DNA of 32,033 nt from Tabrizicola sp. (GCA_016792685.1 JAEULQ010000075.1:1-32033), one strand, 5' to 3'. Positions 1-7,926 are shown, counted from the first letter of the stretch. A program made the numbers and translations. Notes: generated by a model from the sequence alone, not told the origin.

Positions 1-245
1 ATCCCCGCGTCGCTGGCATAGTGCAGGTACCACAGCATGTGACAGGCCGAGAGCGCCGAAAGCAGCAGATCCTCTGGGTTCATCTTGCTCGGATCGCCGC
101 CGAGCAGTGGGTCGTTCGAGCAATGGACCGGTTCCTTCCCCGGCACCGCGATATCCCAGGTCCGGTCATAGGCCTTGTAATGCGCCGTGCCCTCGCCCCG
201 ATTGCCGGTCCAGAGGATGCGTGTGGTGTAGTCGTGGTTTGGCAT
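1..245 (-). CDS. OsmC family protein, 3' end cut off by the window edge
   Basis: The reading frame opens at the ATG at 245 and runs off the left edge, so only about 81 N-terminal residues are visible. It begins MPNHDYTTRILWTGNRGEG and contains NPEDLLLSALSACHMLWYL, which matches the OsmC/Ohr fold signature around the first redox cysteine (here in SACHM). Family members reduce organic hydroperoxides or are uncharacterised relatives; the second cysteine lies outside the window, so peroxidase activity cannot be judged. An AGGA Shine-Dalgarno sequence sits seven bases before the ATG. The gene follows the secreted-protein gene 284-928 on the same strand by 38 bp, so the two may be co-transcribed. 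Family assignment is firm, function is not. Confidence 0.85.
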   Translation of the reverse strand, partial: MPNHDYTTRILWTGNRGEGTAHYKAYDRTWDIAVPGKEPVHCSNDPLLGGDPSKMNPEDLLLSALSACHMLWYLHYASDAG

Positions 246-283
246 CGGACTATCCTACTGTCGGCGCGCAAGCGGGAGTGACT

Positions 284-928
284 TCATTGTCTAAGCTTTC
301 GATCGACCAATCCCAGTGCGCCGTTCTTAAAGAGAAAATCCGAAAGCACAGCCCACTCGGCGTCTTTGTCGCGGTCAGTCGTCAACCACTGCCGCAATGC
401 GATGGCAATCAGGCTGTCCATCTCAAAAATGAATGCCCCTGAACATGGTGCCTGCAGGACCGTGTAGTGTTCCGGCTCCGGTGTCGCCGCGATAAACCCG
501 CTGCCTGACCGAAGTGGTGGCAGATCAGAGGTCGGATCACGCAGCGCAATCAGATAACCGGAATGCCCCTCGCTCTTCAGGTCTTCTGGTTCACCAAACG
601 TCGAGTTGTCCCAAGTCACCGTAAGAAGGCCGGCACGTCCCCACTTTTCTCGTTCTGGGTCAGACCGAGTGGGAGGGGCAACACGTCCGGCCCCTTTTGG
701 GCGAAGGACTTCGTAAATGTGCACATTGAAACGAGCGTAATTCAGGAGGTCTCCCCGGTTCGGATCGGGATCAGGATCAACGATCTCATAACCTAGAATA
801 TCACCGACCACGACCGCGTCAGCGAGCAAGATATCGCGGTAGTCCATTTCCGCATACATTTCGCAGCCGTATGCCGTTGTTGTGGAAAACCAAAAGCAAA
901 GTGCCGACAGAACGCACCTTTTGCGCAT
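284..928 (-). CDS. secreted protein of unknown function, possibly NTR/TIMP-like
   Basis: Not recognised as a named family. The start at 928 is preferred over the upstream ATG at 973 because it gives a clean signal peptide (MRKRCVLSALCFWFSTTTAYG, then CEMYAEMDY), so the mature protein begins with or near a cysteine and is exported. The first mature part reads DYRDILLADAVVVGDILGYEI, followed by YARFNVHIYEVLR. The pattern of an N-terminal Cys, a 'VVVGxIxGYE' strand and an 'xxFxVxxYEVLR' strand resembles bacterial NTR/TIMP-like OB-fold proteins, but this is an inference from pattern only. Base composition is visibly less GC-rich than the neighbouring carnitine genes, which may mean a different origin. 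It sits 69 bp downstream of caiD on the same strand and could be read through from it. Confidence 0.65.
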   Translation of the reverse strand: MRKRCVLSALCFWFSTTTAYGCEMYAEMDYRDILLADAVVVGDILGYEIVDPDPDPNRGDLLNYARFNVHIYEVLRPKGAGRVAPPTRSDPEREKWGRAGLLTVTWDNSTFGEPEDLKSEGHSGYLIALRDPTSDLPPLRSGSGFIAATPEPEHYTVLQAPCSGAFIFEMDSLIAIALRQWLTTDRDKDAEWAVLSDFLFKNGALGLVDRKLRQ

Positions 929-997
929 TTCGATGCGCCTCACAAGAAAGCCGATTAATAGACTCATTTCCATTTTTCGTCGAAAGGCAAGTCAGGT

Positions 998-1801
998 CTA
1001 CCGCCCCTTCCACACCGGGTCCCGCTTCTCCGCAAAAGCCTTCGCGCCCTCCAGCTGATCCTCGCTGGAATAAAGCCGATCAACGGTAGGCATCTGCCGC
1101 TTGGTGATCCGGTTCAGCGCGTCCTGGAAGCGCATGTTCTCGGCCTCGCGCACCACTTCCTTGATCGCCGCATAGACCAACGGAGGGCCACTCTCCAAGA
1201 GGCGCGCCAGCTCCCAGGTCTTGGCCAGAAGCTCCTCGGGCTTGCAGATCTCCTTGATCAGGCCCCAGCGGAAGGCCTCTTCCGCGTCGAACCAGCGACC
1301 GGTCAGCAAGAGGTCCATCGCCACGTGATAGGGGATGCGTTTCGGGAGTTTGATCGAGGCCGCATCGGCCACCGTGCCGGACCGGATTTCAGGCAACGCA
1401 AAGGTCGCATTGGTCGAACACATGATGATGTCGGCCGACAACGCGAATTCGAGCCCCCCGCCGCAGCAGATGCCCTGCACCGCCGCAATCACCGGCTTGT
1501 TGAGGTTCGGAAGCTCCTGCAGCCCGGCAAAGCCACCAACCCCATAGTCGCCATCGACCGCATCGCCCTCGGCCGCAGCCTTCAGATCCCAGCCGGGGCA
1601 GAAGAACTTCTCCCCCGCGGCCCGGATGATGCAGACCCGCAAGCTGTCATCGTCCCGAAAATCCCGGAAGGTCAGCCCCATGACCCGACTTGTCGCAAGG
1701 CTGATCGCATTGGCCTTGGGCACGTCCAGCGTGACCTCAAGAATGGCCCCCTCGCGGCGCGTCTTGATCGGGCCTTCGACCCGCATCTGCATTTCCGGCA
1801 T
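998..1801 (-). CDS. caiD: carnitinyl-CoA dehydratase (crotonobetainyl-CoA hydratase)
   Basis: A crotonase-superfamily enzyme of about 267 residues that interconverts crotonobetainyl-CoA and L-carnitinyl-CoA in the cytoplasm. It resembles E. coli CaiD along its length as I recall that sequence: an early TLDVPKANAI, the block EKFFCPGWDLKAAAEG, the GFAGL segment, and an identical C-terminus FAEKRDPVWKGR. The two crotonase acid residues are retained (about E118 in GGGLEFAL and E138 in ALPEIRSG). The oxyanion-side segment GTVADAASIKLP differs from the IVPDSGG of the enteric protein. It is the last gene of the unit and overlaps the upstream synthetase stop. AGGAGG at 1805-1810 lies directly before a GTG (1804), an ATG (1801) and a further ATG (1792), so the exact start is uncertain. 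Another crotonase activity is possible but less likely in this setting. Confidence 0.88.
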   Translation of the reverse strand: MPEMQMRVEGPIKTRREGAILEVTLDVPKANAISLATSRVMGLTFRDFRDDDSLRVCIIRAAGEKFFCPGWDLKAAAEGDAVDGDYGVGGFAGLQELPNLNKPVIAAVQGICCGGGLEFALSADIIMCSTNATFALPEIRSGTVADAASIKLPKRIPYHVAMDLLLTGRWFDAEEAFRWGLIKEICKPEELLAKTWELARLLESGPPLVYAAIKEVVREAENMRFQDALNRITKRQMPTVDRLYSSEDQLEGAKAFAEKRDPVWKGR

Positions 1802-3789
1802 CACACCCTCCTGATCAGCGCATCCACCGCCACGGCACCGGACTGGCGCACGAGCACGGGGTTGATTTCAATTTCCTCAAGGCTTTCGTCGGCGAGCATC
1901 AAGGCCCCGAGCCGCACTGCGATTTCCGCGACGGCCGCCATGTCGGCCTTGGGCCTGCCCCGGTAGCCGTCCAAAAGCGGCCAAAGGCGAAGGCGCCTTG
2001 CGGCCTCCAGCACCTGAGCCTCCGTCGCGGGCAGGACCAGCGTCACCGTATCGGCCAGAACCTCGGCCGTCACGCCTCCCATCCCAAGCGTCAAGGTCAC
2101 GCCATAGACCGGGTCGCGCCGCAGCCCAAGCAGCACTTCCGCCACGGCCCCGGTCACCATTTCCTCGACCAGATAGCCGGTCGCTCCCGGCATTTCGGCC
2201 TGACCCTCAAGGGTCGACAGCCCCAGCCGCACTGCCCCGGCCTCGGTCTTGTGGGCAAAGCCAAGGCCCTTCAACACATAGGGTGCGCCAAAGCGTACCT
2301 TCCCCGCCACCTCGGCAATCGTCGCCCCGGTCACCGAGCCCGGCACCGGAACCCCTGCCTCGGCCAGCAGCGCCTTGCCTTCGGCCTCCGACAGCAACCG
2401 CACCTCACGTGGTGCCAGCGCCTTGGCAGGCCGCCATCCCGGAACCCCGGCCGGGGTCTGCGCCGCCTTGATCGCGGCGATCGCGGTTTCCAGACCCAGT
2501 AGCGTGCAGATGCCTTGATCCATCATCTCACGCACCCGGCCCTCGCCGAAGTTTTCGACCATCGAGGCGACCGGGAAGGCGATCTTGCCCGTGGCTTTCT
2601 GCGCCGCCACGATCGCGTCAAGTGCAGGCTGATAGCTGGACGGATCGCAGCGATCCGCTCGCGGCGTGTCGATGATGTACATCCCGGCGTCATAGGCCTC
2701 GAGCATGGCCGAGAAGACCTCGGTCGTCTTCGGCCCATTGCCCCAGATGAACGTGTGGTAATCCAACGGGTTGGAGATCGTCGGGATCTCCCCCAGCACC
2801 GCAAAGAGCCGGTCATGCGTGGCTTGCGGGACGGGCGGGAAGTCGATCCCGTAAGGCGCGGCCAGGTCCGCGGCCAACCCTGCCTCACCGCCCGAGCAGG
2901 AGAGCGAACAGATCCGCGTCCCGATCTGCGGCCCGTGGACGTGGAAGATCTTCAAGGTCTCGACCAACTCGCTGGGAGTATTGACCTCCGCCACCCCGAT
3001 CTGCCGCAGGAAGGCGCTGGAGGCAGCCCCCCCACCCGCCAACGACGCGGTGTGGCTGGCCGCAGCGGTCCGCGACAGTTCGGTCTTGCCCGACTTGATC
3101 GCGACCACGCCCTTGCCCATCGCTCGCGCCTTCTCGGCCAGCGCCGCAAAGGCCGGGGCATCGTCGATCCCTTCGATGTAGAGACCCACCGCCGTCACCC
3201 GCGGATCGTCAAGCAGTGCACCGGTCAACTCTGCCAGCCCGACGACCGCGGCATTCCCGAGGCAGGCGACATAGGCCACCGGCAGACCCCGGGCCTGCAT
3301 GCCAAGGTTGATGACAATGTTCGAAGATTGGCTGACCAGCGCCACGCCTTTCTCCACCCGGATCCCGCCATGCTGGTCTGGCCAGAGAAGCGCCCCGTCG
3401 AGGTAGTTGATCACCCCATAGCAGTTCGGCCCGAGGATCGGCATCTCCCCTGCCGCCTCGACCAGCTTCGCCTGCAGTCCGGGCTCCCCTGCCTCGGTCC
3501 AGCCGGAGGCAAAACAGATCGCGCCCCCCGCGCCCATCCGGGCAAGCTCGCCCACCACATCGACTGTGGCCATCCGGTTGACGCCGATGAAGGTCGCATC
3601 CGGGGCCGAAGGTAGGTCCGCCAGCGAGGCATAGGCCTTCAACCCGCCGATTTCGCTCTTGGTCGGATGCACGGGCCAGACCTGGCCCTTGAAGCCCATC
3701 TTCTGGCATTGCTCGATGACGTTCCGGGCCCAGCCGGCCCCCAGAACGGCGATGGTCTTGGGGCGAAGCAGACGGTCGAGGCGGCTCAT
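1801..3789 (-). CDS. ADP-forming-type acyl-CoA synthetase, fused alpha and beta subunits
   Basis: A 662-residue protein of the NDP-forming acyl-CoA synthetase superfamily (acetate-CoA ligase, ADP-forming, and relatives). Order of domains: CoA-binding Rossmann domain (residues about 1-125, with LLRPKTIAVLGA and GPNCYGVINY at 120-129), two succinyl-CoA-ligase-like domains (about 145-430), and a C-terminal ATP-grasp domain (about 445-655, with GAPYVLKGLGFAHKTEAGAV and EEIEINPVLV). The loop ASHTASLAGG carries H246, matching the phosphohistidine position of the family. It would activate an acid to its CoA ester. Its place directly before caiD (1 bp overlap at the preferred start) and after the acyl-CoA dehydrogenase suggests gamma-butyrobetaine, crotonobetaine or carnitine as substrate, replacing CaiC; that is inference. 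GGAGG precedes the ATG by six bases. It heads a second sub-unit behind a 305 bp gap. Confidence 0.85.
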   Translation of the reverse strand: MSRLDRLLRPKTIAVLGAGWARNVIEQCQKMGFKGQVWPVHPTKSEIGGLKAYASLADLPSAPDATFIGVNRMATVDVVGELARMGAGGAICFASGWTEAGEPGLQAKLVEAAGEMPILGPNCYGVINYLDGALLWPDQHGGIRVEKGVALVSQSSNIVINLGMQARGLPVAYVACLGNAAVVGLAELTGALLDDPRVTAVGLYIEGIDDAPAFAALAEKARAMGKGVVAIKSGKTELSRTAAASHTASLAGGGAASSAFLRQIGVAEVNTPSELVETLKIFHVHGPQIGTRICSLSCSGGEAGLAADLAAPYGIDFPPVPQATHDRLFAVLGEIPTISNPLDYHTFIWGNGPKTTEVFSAMLEAYDAGMYIIDTPRADRCDPSSYQPALDAIVAAQKATGKIAFPVASMVENFGEGRVREMMDQGICTLLGLETAIAAIKAAQTPAGVPGWRPAKALAPREVRLLSEAEGKALLAEAGVPVPGSVTGATIAEVAGKVRFGAPYVLKGLGFAHKTEAGAVRLGLSTLEGQAEMPGATGYLVEEMVTGAVAEVLLGLRRDPVYGVTLTLGMGGVTAEVLADTVTLVLPATEAQVLEAARRLRLWPLLDGYRGRPKADMAAVAEIAVRLGALMLADESLEEIEINPVLVRQSGAVAVDALIRRV

Positions 3790-3836
3790 GCCCGGCCTCC
3801 GTGTGCTGCATCAGCCCCGGGGCACAGTCCCCGCGT

Positions 3837-3868
3837 CCATTGGTACTCGGACCAATGGCGCACCAATG
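3837..3868. promoter_or_regulatory. operator-like inverted repeat upstream of the acyl-CoA synthetase gene
   Basis: CCATTGGT (3837-3844), six bases, then ACCAATGG (3851-3858) form a perfect 8 bp inverted repeat, and a third half-site ACCAATG follows at 3862-3868. The group lies 48-79 bp upstream of the synthetase start at 3789, where an operator or activator site would be expected. TGGT-N-ACCA symmetry is seen in sites of several regulators, including GntR types, but the protein is unknown. With the stem-loop at 4062-4084 it accounts for most of the 305 bp gap 3790-4094; no gene is seen in that gap. Confidence 0.5.
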
Positions 3869-4061
3869 AACGCACCCGGGATATCTGGGAACAGAAGAAA
3901 GGCCTAGAGAGTCCACGGGCAACGCCCCGCCCGGACCAGCCGAGCGAGGCGCCTTCTCCCGTTACGGTCATCGGCGTCCCCGCCTGTACCGTACTGCCAG
4001 CATGCAGATTCGCAGTTAACATTTCGTTGCTTCTTCTGTTCTCAAATATCCCACGGGGAGC

Positions 4062-4084
4062 GCGAGGGGTGTGAAACCCCTCGC
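4062..4084 (-). terminator. stem-loop after the acyl-CoA dehydrogenase gene
   Basis: GCGAGGGGT and ACCCCTCGC form a perfect 9 bp stem with a 5-base loop, 10 bases past the dehydrogenase stop codon (4095). Reading the minus strand, the stem is followed by GCTCCCCGTGGGATATTTGAG, the same kind of tail as the dispersed GGGGATATTTGG element at 12740 and 27981. It lacks a run of T, so it may be a Rho-independent terminator of the lineage's own style, or an mRNA 3'-end stabiliser that lowers read-through into the synthetase gene. Confidence 0.55.
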
Positions 4085-4094
4085 CCCTGACGCC

Positions 4095-5258
4095 TCAACC
4101 CCCAACCGCGCGCAGAAGTTCGCGGCTGATGATGTGGCGCTGGATCTCCGAGGTGCCTTCCCAGATCCGCTCCACGCGAGAATCCCGCCAGATGCGTTCC
4201 AGCGGCAGTTCGTCCATCAGCCCCATGCCGCCGTGAATCTGGATCGCCTCATCCGCCACCATCGCCAAGACTTCGGTCGCCTTCAGTTTCGCCATCGACA
4301 TGTCGGCCTCTGTCACCGTGCCCTGATCATATTTCCAGGCCGCCTCGCGGGTCAGAAGCTCGGCCGCTTTCAGCTCCATCGCCATGTCGGCAAGCTTGAA
4401 CGAAATCCCCTGGAACTTGCCGATCTGCTGGCCGAACTGCTTGCGCTCGGCGGAATAGGAAATCGCATGGCCCAGCGCGCGTTCCGCCCGGCCAAGGCAG
4501 GTCGAGGCGACTTGCAGGCGCGTTGCCCCCAGCCAGGAATTCGCCACTTCAAAGCCCTTGTGGACCTCGCCCAGGATCTGGCGTTTGTTGATCCGGCAAT
4601 CGTCGAATTCCAGCACCGCATTGGTGTAGCCCCGGTGGCTGACGTTGCGATAGCCGTCGCGCACCGAAAACCCCGGCGTGCCCTTGTCGACGAAGAAGGC
4701 GGTGATCAGCTTCTTCGGCCCGCGCGGGGTCTGTTCCTCGCCCGTCGCCATGAAGCAGATCGCAAAGCCTGCAAGGTCTGCGTGGGAAATGAAATGCTTG
4801 GTCCCGTTCAGGATCCAGTCATCGCCATCCTGCCGCGCGCTGGCCTTCATACCCCGCAGGTCCGACCCCGCGCCGGGCTCGGTCATCGCCAGGCAATCCC
4901 AGGTTTCACCCCGGATGCAGGGCATCAGGTATTGCTCGCGCTGTTCGGCATTCCCGGCCAGAAGGATGTTCGACGGCCGGGCCACGGTCGTCCAGTGCAG
5001 CGCATAATTCGCGCGGCCCAGTTCCTTTTCATAGAGCAGCCAGGACAGGGTATCGAGGCCGGCACCACCGACCTCGACCGGCATGTTGGCGGCGTAAAGC
5101 CCTGCCGCAATGGCCTTTTTCTGGATCTCCTTGATCAGGTCCAGAGGCAGATGGCCCGTGCGTTCGACCTCCAACTCGTGCGGATAAAGCTCCGCCTCGA
5201 CAAAGGCCCGCGTCGTGTCGACGATCATCTGTTGTTCTTCGTTCAGACCGAAATCCAT
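4095..5258 (-). CDS. acyl-CoA dehydrogenase, probable gamma-butyrobetainyl-CoA dehydrogenase
   Basis: A 387-residue, full-length FAD-dependent acyl-CoA dehydrogenase. Visible signatures are MDFGLNEEQ at the N-terminus, the flavin/substrate block AMTEPGAGSDLRGMKA, the SAERKQFGQQIGKFQGISFKL region, IHGGMGLMDELP, and the C-terminal RIWEGTSEIQR with E367 at the usual catalytic-base position. The enzyme removes hydrogens at C2-C3 of an acyl-CoA and passes electrons to ETF. Between carnitine dehydrogenase and a CaiD-type hydratase, the natural substrate would be gamma-butyrobetainyl-CoA, giving crotonobetainyl-CoA; the reverse, CaiA-like reduction is an alternative. It follows the SDR stop by 7 bp with GAGGG before the ATG, so it is in the same operon. 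Confidence 0.87.
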   Translation of the reverse strand: MDFGLNEEQQMIVDTTRAFVEAELYPHELEVERTGHLPLDLIKEIQKKAIAAGLYAANMPVEVGGAGLDTLSWLLYEKELGRANYALHWTTVARPSNILLAGNAEQREQYLMPCIRGETWDCLAMTEPGAGSDLRGMKASARQDGDDWILNGTKHFISHADLAGFAICFMATGEEQTPRGPKKLITAFFVDKGTPGFSVRDGYRNVSHRGYTNAVLEFDDCRINKRQILGEVHKGFEVANSWLGATRLQVASTCLGRAERALGHAISYSAERKQFGQQIGKFQGISFKLADMAMELKAAELLTREAAWKYDQGTVTEADMSMAKLKATEVLAMVADEAIQIHGGMGLMDELPLERIWRDSRVERIWEGTSEIQRHIISRELLRAVGG

Positions 5259-5265
5259 TGTGCCC

Positions 5266-6018
5266 TCACGGATCGGGATTGATGGTAAAGCCGTCTACGG
5301 TCAGTGCCTGGCCCGAAACCATGCGCGCCCCGTCAGAGGCCAGGAACAGCGCCATGTGCGCCACGTCTTCAGGATCAGAGAGCCGCTTCAGCGCGGTCCC
5401 CGAAGCATAACCCTGCCGAACCGCCTCCGGCGTCATGCCCTTGGCTTCGGCCTCGGCCTCGATCACCCGGTCGATCCGGGGGCCGTTGACCGAGCCCGGG
5501 CAGATCGCATTGGCCCGGATGCCAAACGGCCCCAGCTCCATTGCCACAGTCTTCATCAGCCCGATCACCGCCCATTTCGCCGCCACATAGGGCGCGCGGT
5601 AAGGCACGCCGTAGATCCCTGCGGTCGACGAGGTGAAGATCATCACGCCCCGCCCCGCCGGTTTCATCAACCGCGCGCCGTGCTTGGCCGCCAGCATCGC
5701 GCCATCAAGGTTCACCCCCAGACACTGGTGCCAGCCTTCCAGCGGCATGTCCTCGATCGCCGCTGTCGGCCCCTTGATCCCGGCATTGGCGCAAAGGACG
5801 TCGAGGCCGCCCCAATCCGCCGCGATCTCGGAAAACAGCAGCTCCATCGCAGGCTCGCTGGAGGTATCGCAGACCGTTCCCCGAATGCCCGCAGGCAGGG
5901 CCGCCACGGCAGAGGCATCGACATCCGTCACCCAGACTCGATAGCCCGCATCGGCAAAGGCCTTGGCCATCACCAGGCCAATGCCATTTGCCCCCGCCGT
6001 GATCAGGCAGCGTTTCAC
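5266..6018 (-). CDS. SDR-family oxidoreductase in the carnitine operon
   Basis: A 250-residue classical short-chain dehydrogenase/reductase. It has the cofactor motif TAGANGIG (7-14), an acidic D32/D34 after the second strand suggesting NAD preference, the NAG motif (78-80), the catalytic serine around S130-S131, Y144 and K148 (YVAAK), and PGSVNGPRI after the sixth strand. The start is GTG at 6018, overlapping the preceding stop as GTGA, so translation is probably coupled to the carnitine dehydrogenase. In this context it could be a D-carnitine dehydrogenase, letting D-carnitine enter the pathway, or a 3-hydroxybutyrate dehydrogenase acting on the acetoacetate made by the cleavage enzyme. The sequence alone does not decide between them. 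Confidence 0.85.
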   Translation of the reverse strand: MKRCLITAGANGIGLVMAKAFADAGYRVWVTDVDASAVAALPAGIRGTVCDTSSEPAMELLFSEIAADWGGLDVLCANAGIKGPTAAIEDMPLEGWHQCLGVNLDGAMLAAKHGARLMKPAGRGVMIFTSSTAGIYGVPYRAPYVAAKWAVIGLMKTVAMELGPFGIRANAICPGSVNGPRIDRVIEAEAEAKGMTPEAVRQGYASGTALKRLSDPEDVAHMALFLASDGARMVSGQALTVDGFTINPDP

Positions 6019-7490
6019 TTCTTCTGCCCCACCGCCCGGCCCGCGCCTTCCGGCAGGGGCAGGCCCTCATGCGCCTTGGCGATCGCCTGCAGCTTGGCCC
6101 AGACCTCGGGCGCCGCCGGAACCGACTTGCCCGCGCCCATGTCGACATGCAGGCAAAGCTGTTCGATGGTCGCGACACAGGTCTCGCCCACCATCACGCG
6201 GACAAAGCTGCGGAACCGCTTCTCGTCGGCGCTGATGATCTGCAACTCGCCCCGCACCTGATCGCCAAGCTTGGCCTCACCCAGATGCCGGATATGCGTC
6301 TCGGCCGAGTAGTAGCTGTGCCCAGCCGCCACATAATCCATCCCCGCGCCGATGGTGCGCAGCAAGTTGTCCACCGTCTCGGAGTTCACGAAGTAATAGC
6401 GGCTTTCGGTCATGTGACCGTTGTAGTCGATCCAGCCCGGCAGGACCTGGCCCTGGTACATGACCAGAGGCGCCGCCTTGGCCCCGGTATCCAGGCCCTT
6501 CTGCATCTCGGCATGGAAGACCGCCGCCCGCGCCTCGTCATGTTCGCGCAGGACCTTGCCAGCGCCCCAGTTGCGTTCCTTCAGGCTTCGCAGGAAACCC
6601 ACAAGGTTGCGGTCGCGGATGCGTTCAAGCTCACGGATGCCGTACATGCCGGACTGGGCGTCGGACTGGCTGGAGACAAGCTCGACCAGCTCGTCATTGA
6701 ACTCGGGCACATCCATCAGCTTGGTCCAGGGCCATTTCAGCGCCGGGCCAAACTGGGCCATGAAGTGCTTCATTCCCGCTTCGCCGCCCGCGATGCGGTA
6801 GGTCTCGAACAGACCCATCTGCCCCCAGCGCAGGCCAAAGCCCATGCGGATCGCCTCGTCGATCTCTTCGGTCGTGGCGATGCCGTCCTTCAGCATCCAC
6901 AGCGCCTCGCGCCAGACCGCCTCAAGGAAGCGGTTGCCGATGAAGGCGTCGATCTCGTGGCGGATCACCAGCGGGAACATCCCGATGGCCTTCATGATCT
7001 CGACCGTCTTTTCCACCACGGCGGGCGGGTTCGCCGGCGAACCCGACACTTCCGACAGCGGCAGGAGGTAGACCGGGTTGAACGGATGCGCGACGATGAT
7101 GTTTTCCGGCGCGGGCGAGCCCTTCTGCAGGTCACTCGCCTTGAACCCGCTGGTCGAGGACCCGATCAGCACGCCCGGATTGGCCTGTTGCAACTGGGCA
7201 TAGACCTTGTGCTTCAGCTCGATCCGCTCCGAGACCGACTCCTGCACATATTCCGCGCCCTCGACAGCCTCGCCGATGGTTCCGTGAAACGTAAGCTTGC
7301 CCTCCGGCGGCATCGGCACGTCCGAAAGCGCGGGCAGCGCCAGCCGGGCATTGGCCATGACGGCTGCAATCTTCCGCTCGGCCTCGGGATCAGGGTCGAA
7401 GACACCCACATCCCAGCCATTCAGAAGAAACCGCGCGGCCCAACCGCCACCGATAACCCCGCCCCCGATGATTGCTGCTTTTCTGGTCAT
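6015..7490 (-). CDS. lcdH: L-carnitine dehydrogenase fused to a betainyl-CoA thioesterase
   Basis: A 491-residue two-domain protein. Residues about 1-320 are a 3-hydroxyacyl-CoA-dehydrogenase-like enzyme: NAD motif IGGGVIGGGWAARF (7-21), SSTSGF (111-116), the HPFNP motif with catalytic-type H135, and NRFLEAVWREAL (186-197). This part oxidises L-carnitine to 3-dehydrocarnitine. Residues about 343-475 are a hot-dog thioesterase with DYNGHMTESRYY (355-366), equivalent to the DxNxH active-site region of 4HBT enzymes. From family knowledge, such fusions occur in alphaproteobacterial carnitine pathways, whereas Pseudomonas has separate CdhA and CdhB. The thioesterase would release glycine betaine from betainyl-CoA, and perhaps carnitine from carnitinyl-CoA. 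GAGGA precedes the ATG by seven bases. It lies 3 bp after a lipoprotein gene. Confidence 0.92.
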   Translation of the reverse strand: MTRKAAIIGGGVIGGGWAARFLLNGWDVGVFDPDPEAERKIAAVMANARLALPALSDVPMPPEGKLTFHGTIGEAVEGAEYVQESVSERIELKHKVYAQLQQANPGVLIGSSTSGFKASDLQKGSPAPENIIVAHPFNPVYLLPLSEVSGSPANPPAVVEKTVEIMKAIGMFPLVIRHEIDAFIGNRFLEAVWREALWMLKDGIATTEEIDEAIRMGFGLRWGQMGLFETYRIAGGEAGMKHFMAQFGPALKWPWTKLMDVPEFNDELVELVSSQSDAQSGMYGIRELERIRDRNLVGFLRSLKERNWGAGKVLREHDEARAAVFHAEMQKGLDTGAKAAPLVMYQGQVLPGWIDYNGHMTESRYYFVNSETVDNLLRTIGAGMDYVAAGHSYYSAETHIRHLGEAKLGDQVRGELQIISADEKRFRSFVRVMVGETCVATIEQLCLHVDMGAGKSVPAAPEVWAKLQAIAKAHEGLPLPEGAGRAVGQKK

Positions 7491-7493
7491 TCT

Positions 7494-7871
7494 TCATTCC
7501 TCAGTGTGTCGGCTGCCGGTCGCGTAAAAATCTAAGTTGTCATCGTCACTCGGCACTGCCTCGATATAACCGGCGGCGCAGGTATTGGTTGTAGGCAAGC
7601 AAACGGTCTCACATTGCGAAGAGTCGCTGCATGCCTTTCCTCCGTCAGAGGTGCGCTTGTCGCAGATCGGCAATCCGCGCTTTAGTGCTAGCAGCCCGCT
7701 TTGGAACTCCACGACTGGTTCCCGGCCAGATGCGCGGCAGGCCGCGACGGCTCGCTCCACATCAAGCTCCGTAGGAATTTCGACATCAGGCGCGGACTCT
7801 CTCTCCTGCTCGGTACAAGCCACGCACAACAGCGTGCCAAGCAAAACCACCGACGCCTTGCTGGCACGCAT
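7494..7871 (-). CDS. small cysteine-rich lipoprotein inside the carnitine operon
   Basis: The start at 7871 is chosen for its GGGGAG Shine-Dalgarno four bases upstream and because it gives a lipoprotein signal (MRASKASVVLLGTLLCVAC) with lipobox LCVAC; the mature 105 residues would be lipidated and sorted to the inner or outer membrane. The mature part has a Cys-rich stretch (GGKACSDSSQCETVC, then NTCAAGY) that could form disulfides, preceded by a region with PICDKR. No named family is recognised. GC content and codon choice look less biased than in the flanking enzymes, suggesting later insertion. It lies 3 bp before the carnitine dehydrogenase gene and 55 bp after another lipoprotein gene, so it is transcribed with the pathway. 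Confidence 0.72.
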   Translation of the reverse strand: MRASKASVVLLGTLLCVACTEQERESAPDVEIPTELDVERAVAACRASGREPVVEFQSGLLALKRGLPICDKRTSDGGKACSDSSQCETVCLPTTNTCAAGYIEAVPSDDDNLDFYATGSRHTEE

Positions 7872-7926
7872 GACGCTCCCCATTATTGTCGCCCTGCGTC
7901 TCATTCTTCTTATGCTGCCCCAGATT

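Noticed and set aside
4071-5282. A long plus-strand frame over the acyl-CoA dehydrogenase gene.
   Set aside because: Opposite-strand shadow of a gene with complete catalytic motifs.
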